A stretch of 64,000 nt of DNA from Mytilinidion resinicola (Eukaryota > Ascomycota > Dothideomycetes > Mytilinidiales > Mytilinidiaceae): contig NW_022985462.1 of NCBI RefSeq assembly GCF_010093595.1, positions 365,992 through 429,991 on the forward strand, given 5' to 3'. Below the pieces are notes generated by a model that saw only the letters and a program-made list of their open reading frames with translations, searched no databases and was not told the DNA's origin. Below, one piece after another: positions 21,756 through 30,628 of the stretch. The stretch's first letter is position 1. Every line of letters begins with the position of its first letter. Made by a program: the position numbers and the translations under genes.

Positions 21756-23900
21756 TCAAACCTTCTCTCCATCTTTCTCGGCCATTTCTTCTGCCTCCGT
21801 CTTCTTCCCACCGGTAACACCAGCCATCGACCCAAGTTTCGAAAACGCTCCACTGCTAATTTTCAGCTTCTCCGTGGCCCAGCTCATGATACTATCCTCG
21901 TTCTTCTTCTCAACTTCTTTCTCCATATCTTTAGCCTCCTCATCGGCATCTTTACCCTTCTCCTTCTGCTCTTTCTTTTCAGCTTCTTTCTTCTGCTCTT
22001 CCTCAACCTTCTTCAAGTCGGCCTCCTCACGAGCGACCTCTTCTAGATCAACGTCCTCGAAACCAATCTTTTTCAGGATAGTACCGGCTAGCCATCTGTA
22101 CCGCGTGTGACCAGACACAAGCTCGCTCACATCCACATTTTGGATGCCTTTGATATCCTCCACCTTCTGCAGCCCAGCGACACCATATTGGATACTGCTG
22201 GTGCGGTAAAGGAACGCGAGAATGTAGTCGTTGGTCGAGTAGACATTGACCACTCTTCCAGAAACCACACTTCTAATCTTTCTCCACTCATTCGAGGTCG
22301 ACGGTGTAGGCGCACCCATCAGAACCACGCTCTCGACTAGGCCAAAAGCCTTTCTCTCCGCCAATGTCTGCAAACAAGTGTAAATGACTCTCGCACCGAG
22401 CGAGTAACCCACTAGTGTAACCGGTCGCTCGCCCTGTACCTTATTTATCAATGCATCCGCAAGTACCTCGCCGGCCTTGTCACTTCGTGCTTTCGCGACG
22501 CTGAACGGGTTGTCGATGATCCTCGAGACCTTCAGCAAACCTAGCGGCCATAACCCGGCGCTCAGAGCTGCGAATACCGTGCGTTTGATGATCTCGTGCT
22601 TCGCATAGCTCCATGCCGCGGACTGTACCATGATGGTAAGGGAGTTACCGAGTTTCAGCAGTGCCTCGAGCTCCCAGCGCAATGCGAAGCCTTCGATCGA
22701 GGGACCGATGACTCGCCACGGTACCACGACTTCCTCTTTATCGGTCAGCCATCCAGATATCCCGATGGCAACGCGTAGCCGGCGGAATTCCTTCTCGATC
22801 TTGCGTGGACGATGGAAGTTACGGATAGGTACGAAGCCGAAGTCGTCGACCTCCTTCGCGTACTCATCCATCATCTTCCCTGTCATTCTCGCTCCATACG
22901 CTCCAAACAATCCACCCACAATCACCGTACTACTCGCCAGCGTGCCCAAATAGCCCGCAGCAGCCGTAGCACCCAGTCCTAACCCACCCATAACACTGCC
23001 CACGCCCGCTGCGAGCAGCGGCGCAGCTAAACCTCCCGTAACTCCAATTAGTGCAGCACCCGCCACACTCGCCAGCCCAACTTTCCACTTCCTACTACTA
23101 TGGTTTTCCTCTGCCTTCTTCTTCGTCTCCTTGTCTGCGTTCATCTGCTGCTTCACTGCCTCTAGCAAACCCCTCGCCACATTGCTTTCATCTTCAGCCA
23201 GCACCTCAACCGACAAGCCCAGACTGCTCGTCAAATGTAGTAGCAAGATCCTCGAATGCGCGGAATACTGCTCCAAACTCAATAGCAACAGCACCAAGCT
23301 ATGCAACACCAGCGCCCTCTTCGGCTCCTCCAGCTCCCTCAACTCCGTCTTAATGGGTGGGTATATATCGCGTAACGCTTCTGCTACCCCCTCATCCTGC
23401 TTCTGCGGCGTCGGACTCAACCGCCTGGTCCCCGTATCCGGCGACGCAGAGCGCGTGGGATGCTTCCCCTGCTCCCGTGCCTCGGCCTTCGAGTTCACGA
23501 CCTCGCCGACGCGTTGCAGTACCGTGTCCCGCCACGCCTCGAAGTACTCCAGCGCTTTCTGCTTCAGCTCGACAGTCTCGGGCTGCGCGAGCTCTTCCTC
23601 GAGCTCTTTCTTCCTATCTACTGCTTCCTGGCGCAGTTTGTCTTCTTTCTCAACGTCTATGTCGGCGAGGTTGGTTGGAGCATTGAGGAACGCGTCGCCG
23701 GATTTGGGGGGGTCGGGACTGGAGTCGGGGGTGGAGTCGTACGCAGAGACGAGGGTCGTGCGCATGGAGGCCGTACTGGAGGCGATGAGAAGGGTGAGGT
23801 CGGAGCGTTGCTCTGGGGTTAGGATTGAGGTGAGGGATTGCTTGTCTTCTTGGGAAGGGGGCTGGTCGTGGTCGTGAGACCAGGGGAGGTGGGAGAGCAT
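21756..23900 (-). CDS. DUF726/TMCO4-family membrane alpha/beta-hydrolase (Mil1-like)
   Basis: Single exon, 714 aa. The N-terminal half is helical and charged. About residues 275-345 form a Gly/Ala-rich hydrophobic block (WKVGLASVAGAALIGVTGG, then AAPLLAAGVGSVMGGLG and STVIVGGLFGAYGARMTG), the membrane segments of this family. The catalytic part follows: VTLVGYSLGARVIYTCL carries the GxSxG nucleophile elbow, then VESVVLMGAPTPS and VVNVYSTNDYILAFLYR (a likely acid residue), and GHTRYRW with the candidate histidine. The C-terminus is a long Lys/Glu coil. Related proteins are yeast Mil1 (YFL034W, linked to the AP-1 adaptor) and animal TMCO4. Hydrolase activity and substrate are inferred from the fold only. 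Confidence 0.82.
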   Translation of the reverse strand: MLSHLPWSHDHDQPPSQEDKQSLTSILTPEQRSDLTLLIASSTASMRTTLVSAYDSTPDSSPDPPKSGDAFLNAPTNLADIDVEKEDKLRQEAVDRKKELEEELAQPETVELKQKALEYFEAWRDTVLQRVGEVVNSKAEAREQGKHPTRSASPDTGTRRLSPTPQKQDEGVAEALRDIYPPIKTELRELEEPKRALVLHSLVLLLLSLEQYSAHSRILLLHLTSSLGLSVEVLAEDESNVARGLLEAVKQQMNADKETKKKAEENHSSRKWKVGLASVAGAALIGVTGGLAAPLLAAGVGSVMGGLGLGATAAAGYLGTLASSTVIVGGLFGAYGARMTGKMMDEYAKEVDDFGFVPIRNFHRPRKIEKEFRRLRVAIGISGWLTDKEEVVVPWRVIGPSIEGFALRWELEALLKLGNSLTIMVQSAAWSYAKHEIIKRTVFAALSAGLWPLGLLKVSRIIDNPFSVAKARSDKAGEVLADALINKVQGERPVTLVGYSLGARVIYTCLQTLAERKAFGLVESVVLMGAPTPSTSNEWRKIRSVVSGRVVNVYSTNDYILAFLYRTSSIQYGVAGLQKVEDIKGIQNVDVSELVSGHTRYRWLAGTILKKIGFEDVDLEEVAREEADLKKVEEEQKKEAEKKEQKEKGKDADEEAKDMEKEVEKKNEDSIMSWATEKLKISSGAFSKLGSMAGVTGGKKTEAEEMAEKDGEKV

Positions 23901-24709
23901 AGTTGGGATAAGGGGCGCTAGGCCCCGGGGAGTAGAATGATTAACAGGAAAGTTATAGAGTTCAGTAAAGGGCGTGACGCTTTATTGAAGGGGACGTCGG
24001 GGATTGAAGGTTGCAGCATGACGTCAGCAGCTTGAAACCTTACTCAAAGGTTTGAGATGAAAGAGGTCTAGAAGTATTGAGATACTAAAGGATAATTTCT
24101 AACACCAATGCTGAAGATTTGTGAAAGTCGAGAGTTACAATGATGATTAGGCTGTTACCGGTCACATGAGCATCTTCAAAGTGAACCGTTTGCTTGCCAG
24201 ACTCCCAGTCGAGCGTACAGCTCAGCTGACGTGGGCCGCTACCTCGGCCAACCCCGCTTGGCACCCTAAAACCCTCACCCGACCTCATCTGACCTGCGTC
24301 TTGCTCCCAGTCTTCCCTTTCTTCAGCCATCGTGGCTCATGTTCCCTCCATTGTAGAAAATATAGTAGCCGACTAAGCATACAGTATGTTACTCTACTTT
24401 TCCTTTCATTTTGATCCCTTTTCAGTCCCATGTTATCCTATTTCTATCCCACTACTATCCCTTTAGAATAGCATCATGATAGAATCATCATTAGAAGACG
24501 ATCGCAACCCGCACCCTTCCAATTTCTTCTTTTCTCAGGGATCTTCCGGAAACATTCTATAATCTGCTTCGCGACTATCTAAATGCTCATCGTCCTCAAT
24601 TTCTACGTACAGGTCATTCTATATTCATCGTTATCCCAGTCGTTTCTCTGATGCTAAGCTGGTGATCTGACTCCTGCCGGGACGAGGTGGGCTCTTCGCT
24701 AGGGTTGCT
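23901..24709. other. intergenic
   Basis: Promoter side of the DUF726 gene, then AT-richer sequence leading into the CXC-family relic. No gene supported. Confidence 0.45.
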
Positions 24710-24970
24710 ATGGGCTACTCGCGATTTGTTAACGACATTATATTACTAAGAACGAGTCGTTCGGTCGACTCATTCCTTTCATACTTTTCGTTCTGCCGTT
24801 ATATGTGGACGCAGGATGATTGTACAAGCCACCGCGCGCCATGCGGCGAGTGCGTCCACTGGAGGGAGTGGCATTGCAACGCGTGTGACAAATGTACCTA
24901 TGGAATACCGATTCCTTGCGAATGCGGAGGAGTCTCAGCTTCTTTTCATTCAGGCCATCGGATGGAATGA
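24710..24970 (+). pseudogene. C-terminal relic of a CXC-family gene
   Basis: 86-aa frame whose part [17 protein letters not shown] and then [20 protein letters not shown] resembles the C-terminus of the intact CXC gene 1.6 kb downstream (YFSFCSKGFRGEWVLKDD, then HCSVCARCDSHDHSCH). It continues with [13 protein letters not shown], absent from the intact gene. No CXC repeats are readable upstream, so this is probably the truncated end of a paralogue. A short stand-alone cysteine-rich gene cannot be excluded. Confidence 0.4.
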
Positions 24971-25599
24971 AGATATAATACGGGCAGCTCCAGGTCTTTC
25001 AATTTTCCTTTGCTCCAGTTCTACAGTCATTCCTTCGCCATGTCAGTAACAATACAAAACTCTATTTCTACGGATTTCTGAATGTGCGTTGACCCTGGGT
25101 ACCCTCGACAATGACAGTAAGAATACTCAAGACGTCCTAGCCCTGTGCTTACACATAGACACCAACCGATAACTAAGGGTATACATGAATCATCTTGTCC
25201 GGTGGGCTTTTTTACATCACGCTATCACGGGACTATGTGCCTCACATCACCAAAGCGACCAGAACACTTGCTGTGAAACTACCACAAGTTTGCGTGCGTC
25301 GATACTGTGAGGGAGGAGCGATGAGGGCTACGTCCGGCAGACACGTGTAGTAAACAGCATATAGCCTCACCTTCCCCCAGATCCATCTCTCTCCACTACA
25401 TCATAATCAATCACATCGGATAAAGCACTCATAGCGTCTACTTTCACCTAGTACGTGCAATCATCGTTGAGAGACTACCGCTTATCTAGCTGATCAAAAA
25501 ACCAGGTTGCTTGAACTCGCACAACAAACCAGTGACAGTTCGTTCTCGACTCCAACGTCTTCGTCGTTATTCCCGTCCCACCATCATATCAACACCACC
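24971..25599. other. upstream region of the CXC gene
   Basis: No gene supported. Includes the probable promoter and leader of the gene starting at 25600; a pyrimidine-rich tract around 25365-25395 may mark it. Confidence 0.4.
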
Positions 25600-26594
25600 A
25601 TGTCATCCAGCACGCACGGGGACAAGGAGCCCACAGAGGGCCGCGGTGACCCCGAGTACGGCTCAAACGGCTTCGACAATAACAGCAATCCCAGAGACAA
25701 CCCAAGCAGTAGCGCAACCGGGGTAAGTCCTTCCAATCCCATTCTCCACCTATTCATCGCCTGACAAACACTTTCCAGCCCTCGCACACTCGCTTGAAGA
25801 GAGGCCCCCCCCTTTGCGTGTGCACTCAAGGATGCATCAACGGCCATTGCTGGTGCTTCAGGAGGCGTGCTGGCTGCGGCGATCTTTGCATGTGCAAGGA
25901 CTGTCTGAACCAATTCAACACGGAGGCTGAGTCCTCAAGCCACAGAGAATCCAAAGTATGTCCTTTCATTCCTAGTTTCTATTTTCATCCATATTCTCCA
26001 TTTGTTCATCACCTGACAAACATTCCCCAGCCCTTGCGCGATCCTTTGACCAGAGACGACCGCTCTTGCTCGTGCACTGCGGCATGCAGCAACGGCCGTT
26101 GCGGCTGCTTCAGGAGGGGTGCTGGCTGCGGCGGCAATGCTTGCCGTTGCACGGACTGTCTGAACCCCTTCAATACTCAAGCTCAGTTCTTTGGGGGGGA
26201 CGGCTTTCGCGCTTCAAGTTGCTTTGTAGATTGGGTCAAGCGGCAGCCGTGCGGTGAGGTCGATTTCGCAGATCCAGCGTTCATCGAGGATATGCGGCGC
26301 TTGATATTCGACCGTGTAGTAGGCGACCAGACTACGCCGTCCCCATTCTATTTCGATAGCTCCGACGGAGGCCTCCGGGAGCTCGAGAGGGCATGGACCG
26401 CGGCTGTCACGGATGCCGAAAAGGACCTAATTGTACGAAAGATGTTCAGGGCCGGATTGGCAATGGGCAGTAAAAATTGGTTTTATTTCTCGTTCTGCTC
26501 CAAGGGGTTCCGGGGAGAGTGGGTACTGAAAGATGACTTGGCCCATTGCTCCGTCTGCGCGAGATGCGATTCGCACGATCACTCGTGCCATTAG
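25600..26594 (+). CDS. protein with two tesmin/TSO1-like CXC domains
   Basis: Three exons: 25600-25722, 25779-25955 and 26031-26594 (864 nt, 287 aa). The start at 25600 has the context CACCACCATG. Exon 2 encodes one CXC unit (CVCTQGCINGHCWCFRRRAG, then CGDLCMCKDCLNQFNT). Exon 3 begins with a second unit (CSCTAACSNGRCGCFRRGAG, then CRCTDCLNPFNTQAQ). This is the cysteine pattern of CXC/TCR domains, which bind zinc and, in animals and plants, DNA. Unlike tesmin and LIN54, the two units are linked by only about 25 residues. The remaining about 170 residues hold a helical region and a last cysteine/histidine cluster (HCSVCARCDSHDHSCH). Intron 2 is 75 bp and in frame. DNA binding and a nuclear location are inferred. 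Confidence 0.8.
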
Positions 26595-27050
26595 ATGGAC
26601 TGCGAGGGGGCGTGGACGGGGTCATAGGGCTGAATGGCTACCAGTTGAGTCTGCTTCGAAGGCTATCATGCTCGATACAGTGACTTGCTAAAAGCCCAGG
26701 CACGTTTGGTCACCACCGTTGGAGGTGCTTCGGCGGACTTTAAAAGCTTTGATAAGATGTAAACTCCCGGAGAGCTCGAATCAGAGAAGCTGCACACGCT
26801 GACAGTCCGCGTGCTTGCCGCTCTTTGTGGTGCTTCAGCACCTCAAGACAAATCGGGATGAGATGAAAAAGACGGCGTGCTCAAACTTGTGTCCTAGTAC
26901 TGCAACATCATTGAATCTACACTTCATGACCTACAGTGCTCTAATTATTCCCAGGGCCCAGGGATTGGAGCCATAGGAAGCGGTACCCGCGTGCCTACCC
27001 ACCTCCTTTCGCCACCCTGCACTACCCTATCGAGTCCTCAAGCCTACGAC
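26595..27050. other. intergenic between convergent genes
   Basis: Contains the 3' ends of the CXC gene and of the F-box gene. Nothing else recognised. Confidence 0.45.
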
Positions 27051-28346
27051 TCACTTCCCCCCCTCACACCCACACTCCCGCCCCCTCTCCTCCCACATCC
27101 TCTTCACGGCCCCAGGAACCTCCCGCCAATGCTCCTGCTCCCCCTCCAACTTCCCCCTTCCCCCCCTCCGCCACCCCAGATCCCTCCGTGGAAACACGTC
27201 CTCCCCCAAATGCGCATTCCCAAAATTCTTCCACACCTCAATCCGATACCTTCGCCGATTCGGCAACTCCTCCGTGAACTCGATCAGAAAATCCGTATCG
27301 CAGTACGCGCACCCAAACAGCTGCGGCGGACAGCACATGCAGATCTCCGCGCTGGGGGGCATGTTGGGCCGATAGCGATCTCCACTGTGCTCTTTCCCGT
27401 CGGGGGCTGTGGCGGCGATGAAGGGCGCTGGGGGCGCGCGGTACACGCCCCATTCAGGTTGGGGCCGGTGGGAGGGGAGGCGGAGGCGGAGGCGGTTTTG
27501 GACGAGGGTGTTGTGGGAGCAAAGCAGGAAGGGGGTGAGGTGGAAGCGGGTACGGTCCGCGAAGAGGTGGCGTGGGATGCGCCAGTCGAGGTGGAAGACG
27601 CCATGCCACAAGAGCTGGCATGAGGAGATGAGAGCGCTGGTGTGGGCGGTGAGGGTGAGGCTGCAGTGGGGGGTGGAGGTGCCGTGGCAGTTTAGGATGG
27701 AGGGGCAGAGGCCGGTGCGCGGGTTGAGGTGGTGCTGGCGGATGCTGAGGAGGGAGGAGAAGGGGATGCTGAGGAGGAGGGTCGGGGTGCGGAGGCCAAT
27801 GGAGATTTGGAGGTCGGAGGAATTGTGGGGGTGGGGGTGGGGGTGAGCGGTAGGCTTGTAGTGGAGGAGCTGGCAGCTCGGGTGGTGCCAGTAGTCTTGG
27901 TGGTCCTTTTGAAGGAGGAAAAGGAAGTCGTTCTTGGGGGTCGTTGCGGCCATGAGGGTTGCGCCGGCTATGATCATGGGTTTGCTGGTGGGGTGTTCTA
28001 AAGACTCGTGGACTATGTTCTCGAGGCATCCGTATGTATAGTGGCTAGTGAGTGCGAAACATACGGCATTGGAGGTGGGAAGGTAGGATGCAATCATAAC
28101 GATGAGTTCGACAGGGAGTTCCAGGATTTTGGCCGGAGAAGTCGGATTGGATATGGCTTTCTCGGAAAACATTGACTTCCAAGCTCTTGTAAGCACTCCT
28201 TTCTGCTTCGGAAGATTATGGACCTCACATAGAGGCCAGTGGTGGGGGGCGTTGCGAGCCATGACGTGAGGATATGGAGAAGATGAGATGCAACGATGAT
28301 GATATTGAAGATATTGAAGGTTCCGATGGGATCTTCTTGAACTCAA
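27051..28346 (-). CDS. F-box-like domain protein
   Basis: Single exon, up to 431 aa from 28346; an internal ATG at 28262 (MARNAPHHW) is equally plausible. Residues about 73-110 (ILELPVELIVMIASYLPTSN, then AVCFALTSHY) fit the F-box of fungal proteins, which links substrates to SCF ubiquitin ligases through Skp1. The rest has no recognised repeat; ICMCCPPQLFGCAYCDTDF is a cysteine pair cluster that may bind metal. The late part with FTEELPNRRRYRIEVWKNFG is common in fungal F-box proteins of this sort. The target is unknown. Codon use is strongly C-ending, giving long spurious frames on the other strand. Confidence 0.65.
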   Translation of the reverse strand: MSSRRSHRNLQYLQYHHRCISSSPYPHVMARNAPHHWPLCEVHNLPKQKGVLTRAWKSMFSEKAISNPTSPAKILELPVELIVMIASYLPTSNAVCFALTSHYTYGCLENIVHESLEHPTSKPMIIAGATLMAATTPKNDFLFLLQKDHQDYWHHPSCQLLHYKPTAHPHPHPHNSSDLQISIGLRTPTLLLSIPFSSLLSIRQHHLNPRTGLCPSILNCHGTSTPHCSLTLTAHTSALISSCQLLWHGVFHLDWRIPRHLFADRTRFHLTPFLLCSHNTLVQNRLRLRLPSHRPQPEWGVYRAPPAPFIAATAPDGKEHSGDRYRPNMPPSAEICMCCPPQLFGCAYCDTDFLIEFTEELPNRRRYRIEVWKNFGNAHLGEDVFPRRDLGWRRGGRGKLEGEQEHWREVPGAVKRMWEERGRECGCEGGK

Positions 28347-28790
28347 GATCGCTGAAAAAACTAGTAGGTTGCATTAAATGCGCCAAACAATCGGTGTGGG
28401 CAGTATGCAAGTATTGAAGCCGTACAACTAAAGCTGATGGATGTGGGAGAGCTTGGTCTCACCGCTAGAGTATCTATTCACAGCGGCAGGTGAGCCTTTC
28501 CTACCCTCTCCGTTGGGACACTGTTGAGAAGGTGGTCAGCTCGAGGTCAGGATGTAGAAGAGCACAGTGTCAGCGGGCATCAGCAGCCTTCTTATGTAGA
28601 ATAAGGTGACCTTGCAGCCTTATTGTTCCGGCTCGACCCCACGTCGTGATCGTCCTTGCGGCCATCCATCACCCAACCACCTCCCACCGCTGCTTCAATC
28701 TTTAAATAACCCGTGGCCGATGCCCGCCCGCAACCACATCCTCCACCAAATACCACAGACTGTCTGGACAGTCCACGCAAAACGCCCGCC
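28347..28790. promoter_or_regulatory. divergent intergenic region, F-box gene / SDS22
   Basis: 444 bp between two divergently transcribed genes. A TTTAAATAACC stretch near 28701 could be a TATA-like element for SDS22. No other signal recognised. Confidence 0.35.
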
Positions 28791-30187
28791 ATGACCGACG
28801 CCAATCCGGGCCCGCTTCACGTTGAGTTGCCCCCCAGCACCAATGGTGACGGTCCCTCCGAATCTGGCCGTACCACCCCGAAGGACAGCAAGGGCTGGGA
28901 CGGGAAGCTGAGGGTAGAACGGCATCCCGTCATCACGAATCCGGAGGCTCTGAGTGATCCTGAATACTCGGACGAAGACGCCCCGCCTGTGGAGCAGATC
29001 AACGCCGATGAAGGTGGGTGGAAGAAGTCCAGCTTAGTACTACATTATGGAGCTGACTCTGGGTGCTACAGATCTTTTGGACGATGTAGAAGAGGATGAG
29101 GAGGTTAGTAGCTCACAAGAACCTGATTACAGTCGTGCAAGAACTAACAAAATTGCAGGATATCAACCTCGTGCATTTCAGAATCTCAAGTATACCAGCA
29201 TTACGACTCGAGCGGTTCAAGAAGATAATGGTCCGTATACCCAAAAACCTGGCACTATCAAAGACTGACATGTTCTCGTCAGCGTCTCTGCCTTCGCCAG
29301 AACCAGATATCCGTCATCGACCTCCCGGACACGCTCTCATCGACCCTCGAAGAGATCGATCTCTACGACAATCTGATCGCACATATCAAGGGCCTCGACA
29401 ACCTTCACGCCCTCACCTCTCTCGACCTTTCTTTCAACAAAATCAAGCACATCAAGCGTGTCAACCACCTCACTAAGCTCAAGGATCTATATTTCGTGCA
29501 GAACAAAATTGGAACCATAGAAGGCCTGGATGGATTGGCCAACCTGCGGATGCTGGAGCTAGGAGCAAACAGGATACGGGTACGTCTCTCTCCTCGCCCG
29601 GAGAAATATACAGTGCACTAACAAATCGACAGGTCATCGAGAATCTTGAAACCCTCACAGCACTCGAAGAGCTTTGGCTAGGCAAGAACAAGATCACAGA
29701 AATACAGGTACGACAATCCAATCTCATCTCTTCCCCTAATATAGTCTGTATACTAACCAACTTACAGGGCCTTTCCACCCTCACCAACCTCAAAATCCTC
29801 TCCATCCAATCCAACCGCCTGACCGCCATCTCCGGCATCTCCGCCCTCACCAACCTCGAAGAACTCCACATCTCCCACAACGCTCTCGCCTCCCTCTCCG
29901 GCGTCGAGAACAACACAAACCTCCGCGTCATCGACATCAGCAACAACCCCATCAAATCCCTCGCCGGCCTCTCCCCCTTGTCGCACCTCGAGGAACTATG
30001 GGCGAGCTACTGCCAGCTCTCCGACTTCGCCGAAGTCGAGGCCGAACTGGCGGACAAGGACGAGCTGGAGACGGTGTACTTCGAGGGCAACCCACTGCAG
30101 CTGCGGCAGCCGGCGCTGTACAGGAACAAGGTGAAGCTGGCGCTGCCGCGGATCAAGCAGATTGATGCTACGTTCGTGCAGCTGTAG
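28791..30187 (+). CDS. SDS22: protein phosphatase 1 regulatory subunit SDS22
   Basis: Six exons: 28791-29013, 29072-29103, 29159-29230, 29283-29579, 29633-29707 and 29768-30187 (1119 nt, 372 aa). After an acidic N-terminus (about 85 aa) comes an unbroken array of about eleven SDS22-type leucine-rich repeats: LCLRQNQISVIDLP, LEEIDLYDNLIAHIKGLDNL, LTSLDLSFNKIKHIKRVNHL, LYFVQNKIGTIEGLDGL, LELGANRIRVIENLETL, LWLGKNKITEIQGLSTL, LSIQSNRLTAISGISAL, LHISHNALASLSGVE and IDISNNPIKSLAGL. The C-terminal cap ends LETVYFEGNPLQL...LPRIKQIDATFVQL, the standard SDS22 ending. The protein binds and helps mature the PP1 catalytic subunit. The length agrees with the family. Confidence 0.95.
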
Positions 30188-30628
30188 CGAATGTGCGGCG
30201 GGCTGGGTTGAGCTAGGTCGGGACAAGCATGGATATAGCGGGTTTCTTGCATTTGATGGGCGCTGGGCTATGGGTACCTATATAGCTAATATCCAAGATC
30301 TTACGAATTTCTCTGGATGATATTTCCTTGCCATAGATAGCCGTACGCTTTCCTGCCACTGTCTATGGGGGCTCCAATGTACTGATAGAAATCTACGTAC
30401 CCCTGCCCCCCTCCCCCCTGTTGACGCTGTCTAGGGGGTAGCCTCGTGAGCCTACTACTTGTCCAAAATGCCGGACACCTCTCTTATTCAGAAAGCTGAA
30501 AATACTACGAAGCTCTTCAAGCAGCGGGCAAACGAGTATACAGATTTCTATGAGAAGGCACTGTAGGTATTCAAAACTCTGACCCGGGTATATCTACGAA
30601 ACGATCAAATCATACATCCGCAAGCTGG
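30188..30628 (+). other. intergenic with a 32-codon ORF
   Basis: Between SDS22 (plus) and the end of PEX8 (minus). A small frame at 30468-30566 starts MPDTSLIQKAENTTKLFKQR and ends with FYEKAL before TAG. It has protein-like helical composition, vaguely like a MIT or TPR helix, and could be a first exon or a remnant. I cannot extend it. Confidence 0.3.

Noticed and set aside
23131..23877. 248-aa plus-strand frame
   Set aside because: Antisense to the DUF726 gene; Ser/Cys-rich translation without domain.
27454..28029. 191-aa minus-strand Pro/His-rich frame
   Set aside because: Alternative frame of the F-box gene caused by C-rich codon use.
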